From Capronia americana (lineage: Eukaryota; Ascomycota; Eurotiomycetes; Chaetothyriales; Herpotrichiellaceae): a DNA stretch of 64,000 bases. The stretch covers positions 124,001-188,000 of the forward strand of contig JADWQD010000013.1 of assembly GCA_016110215.1 (NCBI GenBank). Direction: 5' to 3'. The notes under the pieces were generated by a model. It was not told the DNA's origin and made no database searches. It saw only the letters and a program-made list of their open reading frames with translations. Both the position numbers and the translations under genes were made by a program. Below are positions 45,559 through 55,166 of this stretch, piece after piece. Position 1 is the first letter of the stretch. Every line of letters begins with the position of its first letter.

Positions 45559-46141
45559 ATGTTGTACTATAGGGAGACATGTTTGCGTGTTGGCCAATAT
45601 GAGTGTTTGTGAATCTGTCCCAAGGCCATGAGCTCGGTTTGCATTTCCATAGCAGGCTTCGAGGGCCGATTCCGTGCCCCTGCGTACCAGAGTGGAGGAG
45701 ACGGAGGAAGGGAGCTTCGCAGTTGAAACAACTGTACACCACTTTCGCGAAGAGATCCTGATTGATGTTCGAACTCGCTTCAATCGCTCAGGACACAGTC
45801 GACGCAGTGTATCTCGGATATATGGGCGCACAAACTCAACTTCTGAGCAACTGGTCAGCCCGGTGACAACCTCTTTCTTGCGCCTTGACTACTTTCCTCG
45901 TGTAACCAGTTCCTCTTGCAGGCAACCCTCTCGGCTTATTTCTTCGATGAGCTTCGTGCACGAACGCACCGGCCTCGGCAGCGTGGCTGGTGCTGATGGA
46001 TATCAACATCTCAATTGCAGCTGGAAGTGAGAGGACGAGCAACTGGCCATGAGTTGGCGCTTCTTCTCCCCCGTTGTTAGCCTCACAATCCACGCAGCAC
46101 CTGTAATACCCCCGATTGACCCCTTTTTGAGCACGAGTAAG
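45559..46141. other. Intergenic or 3' region of the putative transferase gene
   Basis: About 0.6 kb. A long plus-strand frame (45674-46030) could be joined to the transferase through a CAG at 45657, but its composition (Arg/Ser-rich, no motif) does not support it. No other feature. Confidence 0.4.
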
Positions 46142-46847
46142 ATGCTTTTGATTCTTGTGTCGTTCATCTTGGATGCATTGGCCGATTCTGGGTACAGCTA
46201 CAACGGCGGCGTTGCCCTGCGGGACCCCAGTACATCCTCTCCAGAAGGCACTCTCCATAGAGGCACATCATACATACCAGGCCAATTGCTGTCCAGAAGG
46301 ACAATTTATTGCACCCAAGGGATCCGCATACTGCTGTCCTAACGGCAAGTGCTCAACGGCCCCCTCGATTGGATAGCGCGCTGACCGTAACCTGCAGCCA
46401 GCAGCCGCAGACTGTGAGAGCCAAGTGCTCCAAAATGTCAAATGCGCGGATTTGTCTTGGACGTACTGCCCAAGTCCCAACAATGCAGCGATAGGCTTCT
46501 GTTGCCTCGCCGGCTAGGTCTGCTATGCGCAAATGGAAGTAAAAGCCACAGGGACAGTTGCCGGCGTGGCGTGCGGAACTCCCGGATTCCCGATCAATTC
46601 AGCAGCAGGTCAGGTATCCGCTCTGACTGTGTGGAGGGCATTTCAAGGCCCGGACAAACGTCTACAGTCACCCAGATCTCCTCGACGACGGCAGCATGTG
46701 CCAGCTCGATCCTATCAGAGCGCCACTGCATGTGCCATGAGTGATTCGGACAAGATATCGCTGGGGATAGGGCTTGGAGCAGGCTTGCCTGGGACTCTGG
46801 CTGGCGTGTGGGCGGCATGGGTGATGTACATTCGAAGACACTGGTGA
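46142..46847 (+). pseudogene. Broken cysteine-rich secreted/membrane surface protein
   Basis: Pieces in different frames line up as one protein. A signal peptide MLLILVSFILDALADS and GYSYNGGVALRDPS start at ATG 46142; after a frame change comes CCPEGQFIAPKGSAYCCPNG, then CESQVLQNVKCADLSWTYC and FCCLAG, then ATGTVAGVACGTPGFPINSA; a further frame holds a TSTVTQISSTTAACASS stalk; and the end KISLGIGLGAGLPGTLAGVW plus AAWVMYIRRHW is a membrane span with a short basic tail. Two in-frame TAG codons (about 46373 and 46516) and at least two frame changes break it. This layout (Cys-rich ectodomain, Ser/Thr stalk, one span starting KIALG-like) is common in fungal surface proteins of unknown role. Confidence 0.68.
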
Positions 46848-47403
46848 CGAGTCCAGGATACACTCTGTTGGCCATTCTCATAAGCTGGAGAGGCTGGGCC
46901 AGGATGAACCGGGCATTGAAGTGTGAGCGCTAGTCACGTGCGCCAGGTTCAACTGCTTGTTCACCATAACCTCGAATAACCTTGAATTACGAGGCACTGC
47001 TAACCAAGCCTTGCGGTACCTAGTTGTGCGCTTGTCCTCGTGTCTCCTCTTCGCCGTGACACCAACATTTGCAGCATCAAGCTCGCTATCGTCCCTCCCA
47101 CTCCCCTGCCCTGTCGTGAGGATCGAAACGCCTCGGTCTAAGTCGCTCAATGCCTGAGATTCCATTGTACTAACCACTCGCTCGGGAAGGCCATCTCTTA
47201 GCCTCGACACGAGCAAAGCCTCGGTTGATGGATTTCCTTTGCCGACCCCCACACTTTTTGTTTACGCTGTGAGCCCATCTCGAGGCTCGACCATAAGAGA
47301 GCTGGTCCTATCTTCTGTTCGCGCTCCAGTCATTTCCCTACCGAGTCGTGCAAGCTTTCTTCTCGTACCTAGCTAAAAGTTTGTGACTCGTCCATTTCCC
47401 AAG
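46848..47403. other. Intergenic, promoter of the nitronate monooxygenase gene
   Basis: About 0.55 kb. The last 150 bases are CT-rich with a CCAGTCATTTCC leader. No other feature seen. Confidence 0.5.
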
Positions 47404-48536
47404 ATGTCGTCGCCACCAGCCCTCAACACCCCGCTGACCAAGCTGCTGGGAATCAAATATCCCATTATGCTGGCGGGCATGGCTCGCACATCCGGCGGCC
47501 CATTGGCGGCAGCGGTGTCGAACGCAGGGGGCATTGGGACGATCGGCGGACTGGGGTATACACCCAAGCAATTACAAGAGGTACTGTGCACAGCGCGGCC
47601 GCCGCCCAGAACCTCTGAATGAGGCGTCAACGCTAACACGATGGCGGCGCTCAGATCATCGACGAACTGAAGTCTCACCTGACAGACCCGTCGCTCCCCT
47701 TCGGCGTGGACCTCGCCCTGCCCCAGGTCGGCGGCTCCGCCCGCAAGACAAACCACGACTACACGCACGGGCAACTCGACGAGCTGATCGAAGTGACCAT
47801 CCGGAACGGGGCCAAAGTCTTCGTCTCCGCCGTGGGTGTCCCTCCCGCGCGGACGATCAAGAGACTCCACGAAGCAGGGATATTGGTGATGAACATGGTG
47901 GGTGCGCCAAAACACGCCGAGAAGGCCCTGAAGGCCGGGGTGGACATCGTGTGCGCGCAGGGCACCGAGGGTGGCGGCCACACCGGGGACATCGCGAACA
48001 GTATCCTCATCCCCGCGGTATGCGACGTCGCGAAGAAATACAAGTCTCCCCTGACGGGTGAGCCGGCGCTGGTGGTCGCCGCGGGCGGCATCTACGACGG
48101 CCGCAGCCTCGCGAGTTCGTTGATGCAAGGCGCCGCGGGCGTGTGGGTGGGCACGAGGTTCGTCGCGGCCGAGGAGTCCGGCGCGAGCAGGCTTCACAAG
48201 GAAGCCGTCGTGAGTGCCGACTTCACGGACACGCTGCGCACGCTCGTCGTGTCGGGCCGGCCCCTGAGAGTCCGCCTCAACGACTATGTTGCGAAGTGGG
48301 AGGCTCAGCCGGAGAAGATCAAGGAGCTGACCGACAAGGGCGTCGTGCCTATGGCGCACGACATGGAACAGGATTCCGAGGTGGACATGCCCTTCCTGAT
48401 GGGCCAGGTCAGCGGGATTATCAAGGACATCAAACCGGCGCGAGAGATTGTGCACGAGATGGTGACCCAGGCGGTGGATATGTTACGCTTGGGAGCGACG
48501 TATATCGATGCAGCTGCGCCGCGGAGTAAACTATGA
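47404..48536 (+). CDS. Nitronate monooxygenase (2-nitropropane dioxygenase family)
   Basis: Two exons, 47404-47580 and 47655-48536, give 352 residues. The 74-base intron has GTACTG, a CGCTAACA branch and CTCAG, joining ...YTPKQLQE to IIDELKSHL in phase 0. The protein is a TIM barrel that binds FMN: the start IKYPIMLAGMARTSGGPLAA with SNAGGIGTIGG, then GAKVFVSAVGVPPARTI, AQGTEGGGHTGD (the phosphate-binding and catalytic-type His loop) and VVAAGGIYDGRSLASSLMQG with GAAGVWVGTRF. The family oxidises propionate-3-nitronate and other alkyl nitronates, which detoxifies plant or microbial nitro compounds. There is no signal peptide, and the C-terminus SKL is a perfect type 1 peroxisomal signal, so it is expected in peroxisomes. 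The gene meets taxilin tail to tail. Confidence 0.92.
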
Positions 48537-48802
48537 TGCGGACGGGTGACGACAATCTCTTCGTAGCACATAGGACATAGGTATACTCTAATCTTCTGGA
48601 TAGCATGTGTTTCTGCGATTCTTGTATAGGACAGTACGGATATCCAAAGCTCCCTGGGTGGGCAGTCTGTACAGCGTCGCTCGCGCTCGGGCGCAGACGC
48701 TGCCCATTAAAGCCCTCTGACGGGCGTGCAACAACACAGGCATGATAATATCCAAAAAAAACAAGCACAGGTAACTGCGTGAACTGCTGAGTTGGAGCGC
48801 CT

Positions 48803-50276
48803 CTAATGCTTGATACCATTGACGAGAGCATTGGCCGCCGCTTTCTGCCCGTTGGCCTTTGTGGCGACCATGTCTGGCGGAGGCACCGGTCCAAACACGG
48901 GCTTTGCGATTTCCGCGGCCAACTCTTCTTCGGCCTCGTAGCTGGCCTCGTCGTCTTCGTCCTCGTCCTCATATTCTTCGTCATATTCGCTCTCCGTGCC
49001 CTCTTCGTCCACCAGATCTTGCTGGATCGGCCCGCCTCGGCCTTGCTCCTGCATGGTCTTGATGATGTTGCGCATCTGCTGCTCCTGCTTCCGCAGCCTT
49101 TCCAGGTCCTCTTTGTCCCTCGTGCGCTCTTCGGCCATTTCCAGGATATTCCGATTGGTCTGGTCGTGCTTGCGCGTGAGTGTGAGGTTGTCCTTCTCCA
49201 GCCGTTTCGTCTTCTTGGACATCTCCTCCATCTCCTTGCGGAACGTGAGGAAGAGCTCATTGCTGTTGTTGAGGGTGTCTTCCACCTGCTGCATGGTGAG
49301 TTCAAGAATTTCAGCTTGTGATATCGACAAATGAGTTTTGCGGGAAACGGGCTCACCTGCTTGAATTTTTCCACGTATATGTTCAACTGGCTCCTCAGCT
49401 CGGCCTCCGTGTGCGAGAAGGTCGAAACTTGATTCGTGAGCGTTCGACAACGGGCCGCTTCTGTGTCTGCCCTCCGTCGCTCGACTTCGTGCTTGGCTTG
49501 CAGGTGCGCGATTTCTGCATCCTTGTGACGAAGTATAGCCTTGAAGTGCATTTCTCGGATTTCAGCTTGGTCTGCTAATACCTTGCACCGAGTCTTGAAC
49601 CTGGGAGGGAATTAGCTCAATCGGATTGGCAAGGAAGGCGGTGCACTAACAATTCGTCCAGCTCGAGGTGCAAATTCTCCGAATGCGTCGTGTTCTTCTG
49701 GTCCATGGCTTCTTGCACGTCGTAGAGCATTTGGTCCAGCCTTTCGTTGATGGTTTCTCGAGCCTGCTTTTCCGTCTCTTCCAGCTTCTTGTTGTCGTCC
49801 TTGAGCTTCTTATTCTCCTTGGTCAGTTCCCGGCACAGCTTCTCCAGCTTGTCCTTCATGGTGGCGGTCTTGTTGTTCTCCGACTTGGACTTCTCGGCAT
49901 CCTTTTGATACTGATCCCGACTCTTTTTGGCCTTGACGTGCTCGCGCTCCGTCTTCTTCATTTCCGCCAGGAGCTCTTCGTACTTCTGCTTGATCATGTC
50001 AATACCCTTCAAAGGCTCGACGCCACTGATCAACTCGTTGATGTCTCGGATAGCCTTTTTCACTTCCCGATCAATCTCGGCTTGTTGGGTCTTTTCGCCA
50101 GCCTTTTCTTGCTCCAGTTGCGACAATCGCTGCTGGACTAGCTTTGCGTTTTCCTCCGCGCTCAGCTGCTTATCCTTTTTAGCCTTGCCTTTCTTCGCAG
50201 TCGGTGCAGGCGGGGGTAAGTCGTGGGAGTCGCCATTTGTGGTTTGCGAACTAGGGCTGAGTGCAGTGGTGGCCAT
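48803..50276 (-). CDS. Taxilin family coiled-coil protein
   Basis: Three exons on the minus strand: 49651-50276, 49357-49600 and 48803-49285, giving 450 residues. Junctions are LHLELDEL to FKTRCKVLADQ (GTTAGT/CCCAG, phase 2) and NIYVEKFKQ to VEDTLNNSNELF (GTGAGC/GCAG, phase 0). After a basic, disordered N-terminus (KKGKAKKDKQ) the protein is almost entirely coiled coil from about residue 40 to 365, including EKLCRELTKENKKLKDDNKK, a signature of taxilins. The C-terminus is very acidic (EYDEEYEDEDEDDEASYEAE) and ends in NALVNGIKH. Taxilins bind syntaxins or nascent-chain complexes in animals; the fungal role in vesicle traffic is inferred. A CAG earlier than the chosen acceptor of exon 3 would add one Gln. 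Confidence 0.9.
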
Positions 50277-50981
50277 ATGAACAGAATGCAGACTCTTCGG
50301 CCCTAAGTGCTCGCGCAGATTTCAGGTCCAGGCAGTATTCTGCGAAACTATTTCCCGAGGTCGTGGTAATTTCGGCGTGACCATCTGCGCAAGGACCTTC
50401 GCCGTGGCGTCAGATGGCAATTGGCCGCAACCGCACGTGAAGATCCGAGATGTGCAGCTGCTGATTCTACAGTCTTCTCGATCCTCTGTGCGCCGTGGTT
50501 ATCGAGGGGACGTGGAAAGACTGGGAAGTCGAGAACAGCTGAAGGAGTCGATCGAGGTAGGTCTTGGGTGGACGACGTGCCGCGCAGATCTGGGATTTCC
50601 CGCTTCACGACGGCCAAGCAAATGCGCAGTGCAGCAAAAGGGACGACGAACACTAGGAAGTCAACCACAGTCCAAGACAGGTGCGCTTGTTGAATAGGTG
50701 TTTTATTATGTGTATCTAGCCACACAGTATATCACAATTCAGACATCTATTACCGCTTGACCACCGCGACCACACAAGGCAGGATTGGACCCGGCACGTG
50801 ACCCGTGGATTTCGCTTGTTGCCTCGAGACATTTCCTTCATTATTCGATAATATCATATCGAGCAAATTACCGACAAAGAAATCGACCTCTCCCCAGCAT
50901 CTCCCCGCGGCCGCAGAATCCTCTCGCCCTCCCAAGCCATCTTCTGAATCAGTTTGAGCCTGCGGACCCAGCCAACCTGAG
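50277..50981. promoter_or_regulatory. Divergent promoter region of taxilin and cym1
   Basis: The start codons of the two genes are 705 bases apart and face away from each other, so both promoters lie here. No clear TATA element or repeat was found; the cym1 side is CT-rich from about 50880. Confidence 0.5.
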
Positions 50982-53900
50982 ATGCTCAGGCATGGCCTTC
51001 GACGCTGCGCGTGGCCACATCTACCTAGACGGGGATATGCGTCGGTGACAGATTTGGAGGCTTACCCGAAGCCTGGCGAAGGCATCCACGGCTTTACAGT
51101 GAAACAGATCAAACATGTTCCGGAGCTGCATTTGACAGCGCTGCGGTTGGAGCATGACAAGACCGGGGCAGAGTATCTGCATGTGGCGCGAGACGACAAG
51201 AATAATGTCTTCGCCATAAATTTCAAGACAAACCCTACCGACCGGACAGGCTTGCCACACATCCTCGAGCATGTCACGCTATGTGGGAGCGAGAAATACC
51301 CTGTGCGGGATCCGTTCTTCAAGATGATGCCTCGGTCTCTGGCAAACTTCATGAACGCTTTCACATCCTCCGATTATACTTCCTACCCCTTCGCGACGAC
51401 GAACCTCCAGGATTTCCGCAATCTGTCGTCCGTCTACCTCGATGCCACCCTGCACCCGCTGCTGAAGCGCTCCGATTTTCTGCAGGAAGGATGGCGGCTT
51501 GGTCCTGAGGATCCTCGAGAGCCGGCAACAGAAGATAATGTAAAGTTCAAGGGTGTTGTCTACAACGAGATGAAGGGACAGATGTCGGATGCGAGCTACC
51601 TTTTCTACATTAGATTTAGGGAACATCTCTTTCCTTCGCTGCACAACTCAGGTGGAGACCCCGAAGTCATGACCCAACTCACCCATGAACAACTGGTCGA
51701 TTTTTCCCGGGCGCACTATCACCCCAGTAATGCCAAGATATTTTCCTACGGCAGCCTCAGTCTGGGCGAGCACCTTCAGCATGTCAATGAAGCCATATCC
51801 CAATTCGAGAAGGCTGCACCGGATTCTGACATCAAGATGCCCATCCCCTTTTCTGGTGGGCCACTCTCTTTCGAGGTTTCGGGCCCCGTCGATACAATGC
51901 AGCCTCCTGACCGACAATTCAAGTCTTCCATCACCTGGATGGGCTGTTCTTCCGCAGACATTGTAGAATCTTTCTCTGTCAGCATAATGACGTCCTTGCT
52001 CATGAATGGATACGGCTCGCCTCTATACCAAGGATTGATTGAGTCAGGGATAGGGTCCACGTTCAGCCCAAATTCTGGCTATGATAGCTCTGCGGCCGTG
52101 GGAATTCTGTCGGTTGGGCTAGATGGCATGAAGGCTGAAGACGTTGCTGGGTTGAAAGAAACTATCCAAACCATTCTGCGAGACAAAGCTCAGGAAGCTT
52201 TTCAACCACACAAAATCGACGGCTACATGCATCAACTGGAACTTACCTTGAAACACAAGACTGCCAACTTCGGCATGGGTCTCCTGGAGAAGAGTCTTGC
52301 TGGTTGGTTCAATGGCGTCAATCCCATGGACGGTCTGGCTTGGAACCAGATCATCGACGCCTTCAAGCAACGACTGGCTGAGGATAAGTATCTCGAGCGG
52401 CTGGTCGAGAAGTACCTCTTGAACGATAACAGCATGCAGTTTACCATGAGACCAGACGAAACATATGGCGCCGCCCTTGAAAGTCGAGAAGAAGAGCGAA
52501 GAAAGAAACTTCTGGAGAACATCAAGGAATCCGCTAGCTCACCTGAAGCAGCACTCTCCGAACTCGGACAACAAGAACTCGAGCTTCTGGAAGAGCAAGA
52601 ATCAGCTCAACACAAGAACTTGGACACCCTTCCAACCCTCCGAGTCAGTGATATTGCCCTAGAAAAAGAGACGAAGCCGAGGTACCACGCCAAGGTCGGT
52701 GATGTGGATGTCCTGTGGCGAGAGACGGAGACGAACGGCATCACATACTTCCAAGCAAAACATTTGCTTACGGACTTGCCAGAGGGACTGAGGCTTCTGA
52801 TGCCTCTATTCACCGACTCGCTCATGCGATTGGGCACTAAGACAAAATCAGTAGGAGACCTTGAGGCTGAGATACTGTTGAGCACTGGTGGCATCTCTGT
52901 CTCGTCATTTGTTGCTCCGGAGCCTTGGAGCCTAGACAATTATCATGAAGGGCTCCTTATTGATGGCTACGCTCTAGACAGGAATGTCCCGGCTATGTTC
53001 GACCTTATGCGAACGCTCCTCCTGGAGGTCGATTTCTCCAGTCCCAAGGCTGTTGCTGCCATTCGCGAGCTGCTGGAAGCCAGAGCTTCTGGTGCTCTGG
53101 ACACGGTTGCGGAGAGTGGGCATCACTTTGCTATCACAAGTGCTTCAGCCGCTTTGACACAAAGAGGAATGATACAGAATCAGCTTTCCGGACTATCCCA
53201 AATTGAGTCCACGGTGAAAATACTGGATGCAGCTAGGCGTGATCCACGCAGCCTTGAGCAGGTCATTCAGAAGCTTAAGACCATCCAGTCGATAGCGGTC
53301 GCGAATTCCTCCAATCTGTCGATGCGCGTCGTCTGCGAGCCAAAGTCGGTCAAGACGAACCAGAGCCTCATTGAGGGCTTCCTAGCGCAATTGCCACGGG
53401 AGAAGTCATCGGTCGCAAACTCCACAGTTTCGGATGCCGTCGCAGGTTCTTCGCTTTCGAGGCGAGCATTCTTCAGCCTGCCTTTCCAAGTCTCTTACAC
53501 CGGAACTTGCTTACAAACGGCGCCATACAGCTCACCAGACAAAGCCCCGCTCACCGTGCTCGGTCAGCTCCTTGTTCATAACTTCTTGCATCCCGAGGTC
53601 AGAGAAAAGGGGGGTGCTTACGGTGCGTCAGCTAGCGCAAGTCCCATCAGTGGTCTGTTCACCATGTCTTCATACCGAGATCCCAACCCTCGGAACTCCC
53701 TGAATGTCTTCAACCGCGCTGGATTTTATGCTCGTGACAAGGACTGGAGCGCTCGTGAGCTCGAGGAAAGCAAGCTCAGCATCTTTCAGGGCATCGACGC
53801 TCCCAGGAGCGTCAGCAGTGAAGCGAGCAAAGAGTTCATGTACGGCATCACGGAAGAGATGGATCAACAGATGAGGGAGCGCTTGCTCGGAGTCACGAAA

Positions 53901-54050
53901 GATGATGTCCAGAGAGTCGCTCAGAAGTACCTCATCGACCTTCCGTCTGATCTGAAATCTGTGTGCGTGCTTGGAGAAAAGAAGGACTGGGTCGAGCAAG
54001 ACCAGGAGCAGTGGCAACTGAAGAGCCTGAAGATGTCAGCAGAGAGCTAG
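50982..54050 (+). CDS. cym1: Mitochondrial presequence protease Cym1/PreP (M16C metalloprotease)
   Basis: A single-exon gene for 1022 residues, close to the family length. The first 20 residues (MLRHGLRRCAWPHLPRRGYA) are basic and amphipathic, a matrix targeting signal. The inverted zinc motif HILEH is at residues 93-97, with Glu96 as the base, and the distal metal ligand is probably the Glu of YNEMKGQMSDAS near residue 196. The R/Y pair expected in the C-terminal half is represented by KGGAYGASAS near residue 880. Four M16-type domains and a helical hinge with long coiled segments around residues 505-550 complete the layout. The enzyme degrades cleaved presequences and other peptides up to about 65 residues in the matrix, and loss in other organisms impairs presequence processing. 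No intron is needed. Confidence 0.95.
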   Translation: MLRHGLRRCAWPHLPRRGYASVTDLEAYPKPGEGIHGFTVKQIKHVPELHLTALRLEHDKTGAEYLHVARDDKNNVFAINFKTNPTDRTGLPHILEHVTLCGSEKYPVRDPFFKMMPRSLANFMNAFTSSDYTSYPFATTNLQDFRNLSSVYLDATLHPLLKRSDFLQEGWRLGPEDPREPATEDNVKFKGVVYNEMKGQMSDASYLFYIRFREHLFPSLHNSGGDPEVMTQLTHEQLVDFSRAHYHPSNAKIFSYGSLSLGEHLQHVNEAISQFEKAAPDSDIKMPIPFSGGPLSFEVSGPVDTMQPPDRQFKSSITWMGCSSADIVESFSVSIMTSLLMNGYGSPLYQGLIESGIGSTFSPNSGYDSSAAVGILSVGLDGMKAEDVAGLKETIQTILRDKAQEAFQPHKIDGYMHQLELTLKHKTANFGMGLLEKSLAGWFNGVNPMDGLAWNQIIDAFKQRLAEDKYLERLVEKYLLNDNSMQFTMRPDETYGAALESREEERRKKLLENIKESASSPEAALSELGQQELELLEEQESAQHKNLDTLPTLRVSDIALEKETKPRYHAKVGDVDVLWRETETNGITYFQAKHLLTDLPEGLRLLMPLFTDSLMRLGTKTKSVGDLEAEILLSTGGISVSSFVAPEPWSLDNYHEGLLIDGYALDRNVPAMFDLMRTLLLEVDFSSPKAVAAIRELLEARASGALDTVAESGHHFAITSASAALTQRGMIQNQLSGLSQIESTVKILDAARRDPRSLEQVIQKLKTIQSIAVANSSNLSMRVVCEPKSVKTNQSLIEGFLAQLPREKSSVANSTVSDAVAGSSLSRRAFFSLPFQVSYTGTCLQTAPYSSPDKAPLTVLGQLLVHNFLHPEVREKGGAYGASASASPISGLFTMSSYRDPNPRNSLNVFNRAGFYARDKDWSARELEESKLSIFQGIDAPRSVSSEASKEFMYGITEEMDQQMRERLLGVTKDDVQRVAQKYLIDLPSDLKSVCVLGEKKDWVEQDQEQWQLKSLKMSAES

Positions 54051-55166
54051 ACACCGTCATCAGTAAGTGCCATCAACACTGTATATTTATTCCACTCTTC
54101 CAAATGATACCCAAATATATATTTATAGAACGACCCGACTGGAGGCATTCCGTGGGAACTTTTCCCAAACAGCGCGACTCAGAACAGAGTACGTACGTCT
54201 ACGGCCGCAAACACTCCCCATGGCCGGAGATCACAAGTCGGAAATGCTATAGAGCAATCCCACGCGCAAGAGAAAAGGATCGGGTTGTAGTCGTCCGCTG
54301 CAAGCTCAGCTTCGGTTGATGCTCGCGCGGCGAAGGCCGCCATCGATCCATGGCATACCTATTTCAGACCTGTCCATCTTGAAGATTGACGAACGGCAGA
54401 CTAGAGGTGTGCGCACATGCTTGGATCCCTTTGGATTTCGGTTCCTCGAGTTTCGTTGTTCCATTGACTTGTCCATCAGGCTGGATGTGTACACCACATT
54501 GCTTCTGCCTCTAAGTCGGGCTTTACGTTGCAGGGTATCACTGATGCATTGTTCATTTTTGTTCAATGTCCAGGTCGGTGCCTAATGTCGTTGGCTAGTG
54601 TCGTCTTTCGTGGTGCCACCAAGTAAAGTCGGAGCGAAACCGTACACTCGGCCCTTTTGACTTTCTGTTGTTCGAATGGCGTCGATGCTATCCTGTCAAA
54701 ACCTTGAAGTTCCCCTGCTTGTGAAGACGGATGACTTTCTGCTTGGATTGTCACACGTTCGTAGCTTGGATCAGGATGTCGGTTAGAACGCTGAGGGACG
54801 GTTCATACTGTCTAGTTGTCTACCTTAGGACAACACCTCCGCGCTCTCACTATTACCTTACTCTCCTCCCACATGACATTGATTTTATTTATCATTTATC
54901 ATTTCGCGTATGCCGTGCTCTCATATCAACTCAATTTAAGCCATCCCTGTTGCACCCATAGGCTTCACTTCAACACCTCCTCGTCACGCTGAAATAAAAC
55001 CACCGATCCTAACACCTCAACACCTCCACCACATTCCTATCTCTCCTTTCCTCTTTCGCCTCGCGGTTTTGGGGTTTTCCCTCATATTGGTCTTTCCGCA
55101 CCTCTAGGACCTCCAGCGCCCGCGGTGTAGCGTTGGATCTTCATCTCTCCACTCAGACCCGTCACA
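54051..55166. other. Intergenic 1.1 kb, cym1 3' region and BTB-gene promoter
   Basis: No gene seen. The last 250 bases are strongly pyrimidine-rich and are likely the promoter and leader of the BTB gene. A TATATATTTATA run near 54115 may be part of the cym1 polyadenylation region. Confidence 0.5.

Noticed and set aside
45674..46030. Plus-strand frame as a last exon of the 44.4 kb transferase gene
   Set aside because: It can be joined in phase, but it is Arg/Ser-rich, has no motif, and the protein already ends with the expected C-terminal helices; the short splice to GDMFACWPI is a better alternative.
47373..48455. 360-codon minus-strand open frame over the nitronate monooxygenase gene
   Set aside because: Antisense of a conserved enzyme, histidine/arginine-rich, and it crosses the real intron without regard to its borders.
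48430..49551. 373-codon minus-strand frame through taxilin into the intergenic region
   Set aside because: Only its first 60-70 codons are taxilin exon 2; beyond the GTGAGC donor it reads intron and out-of-frame exon 3.
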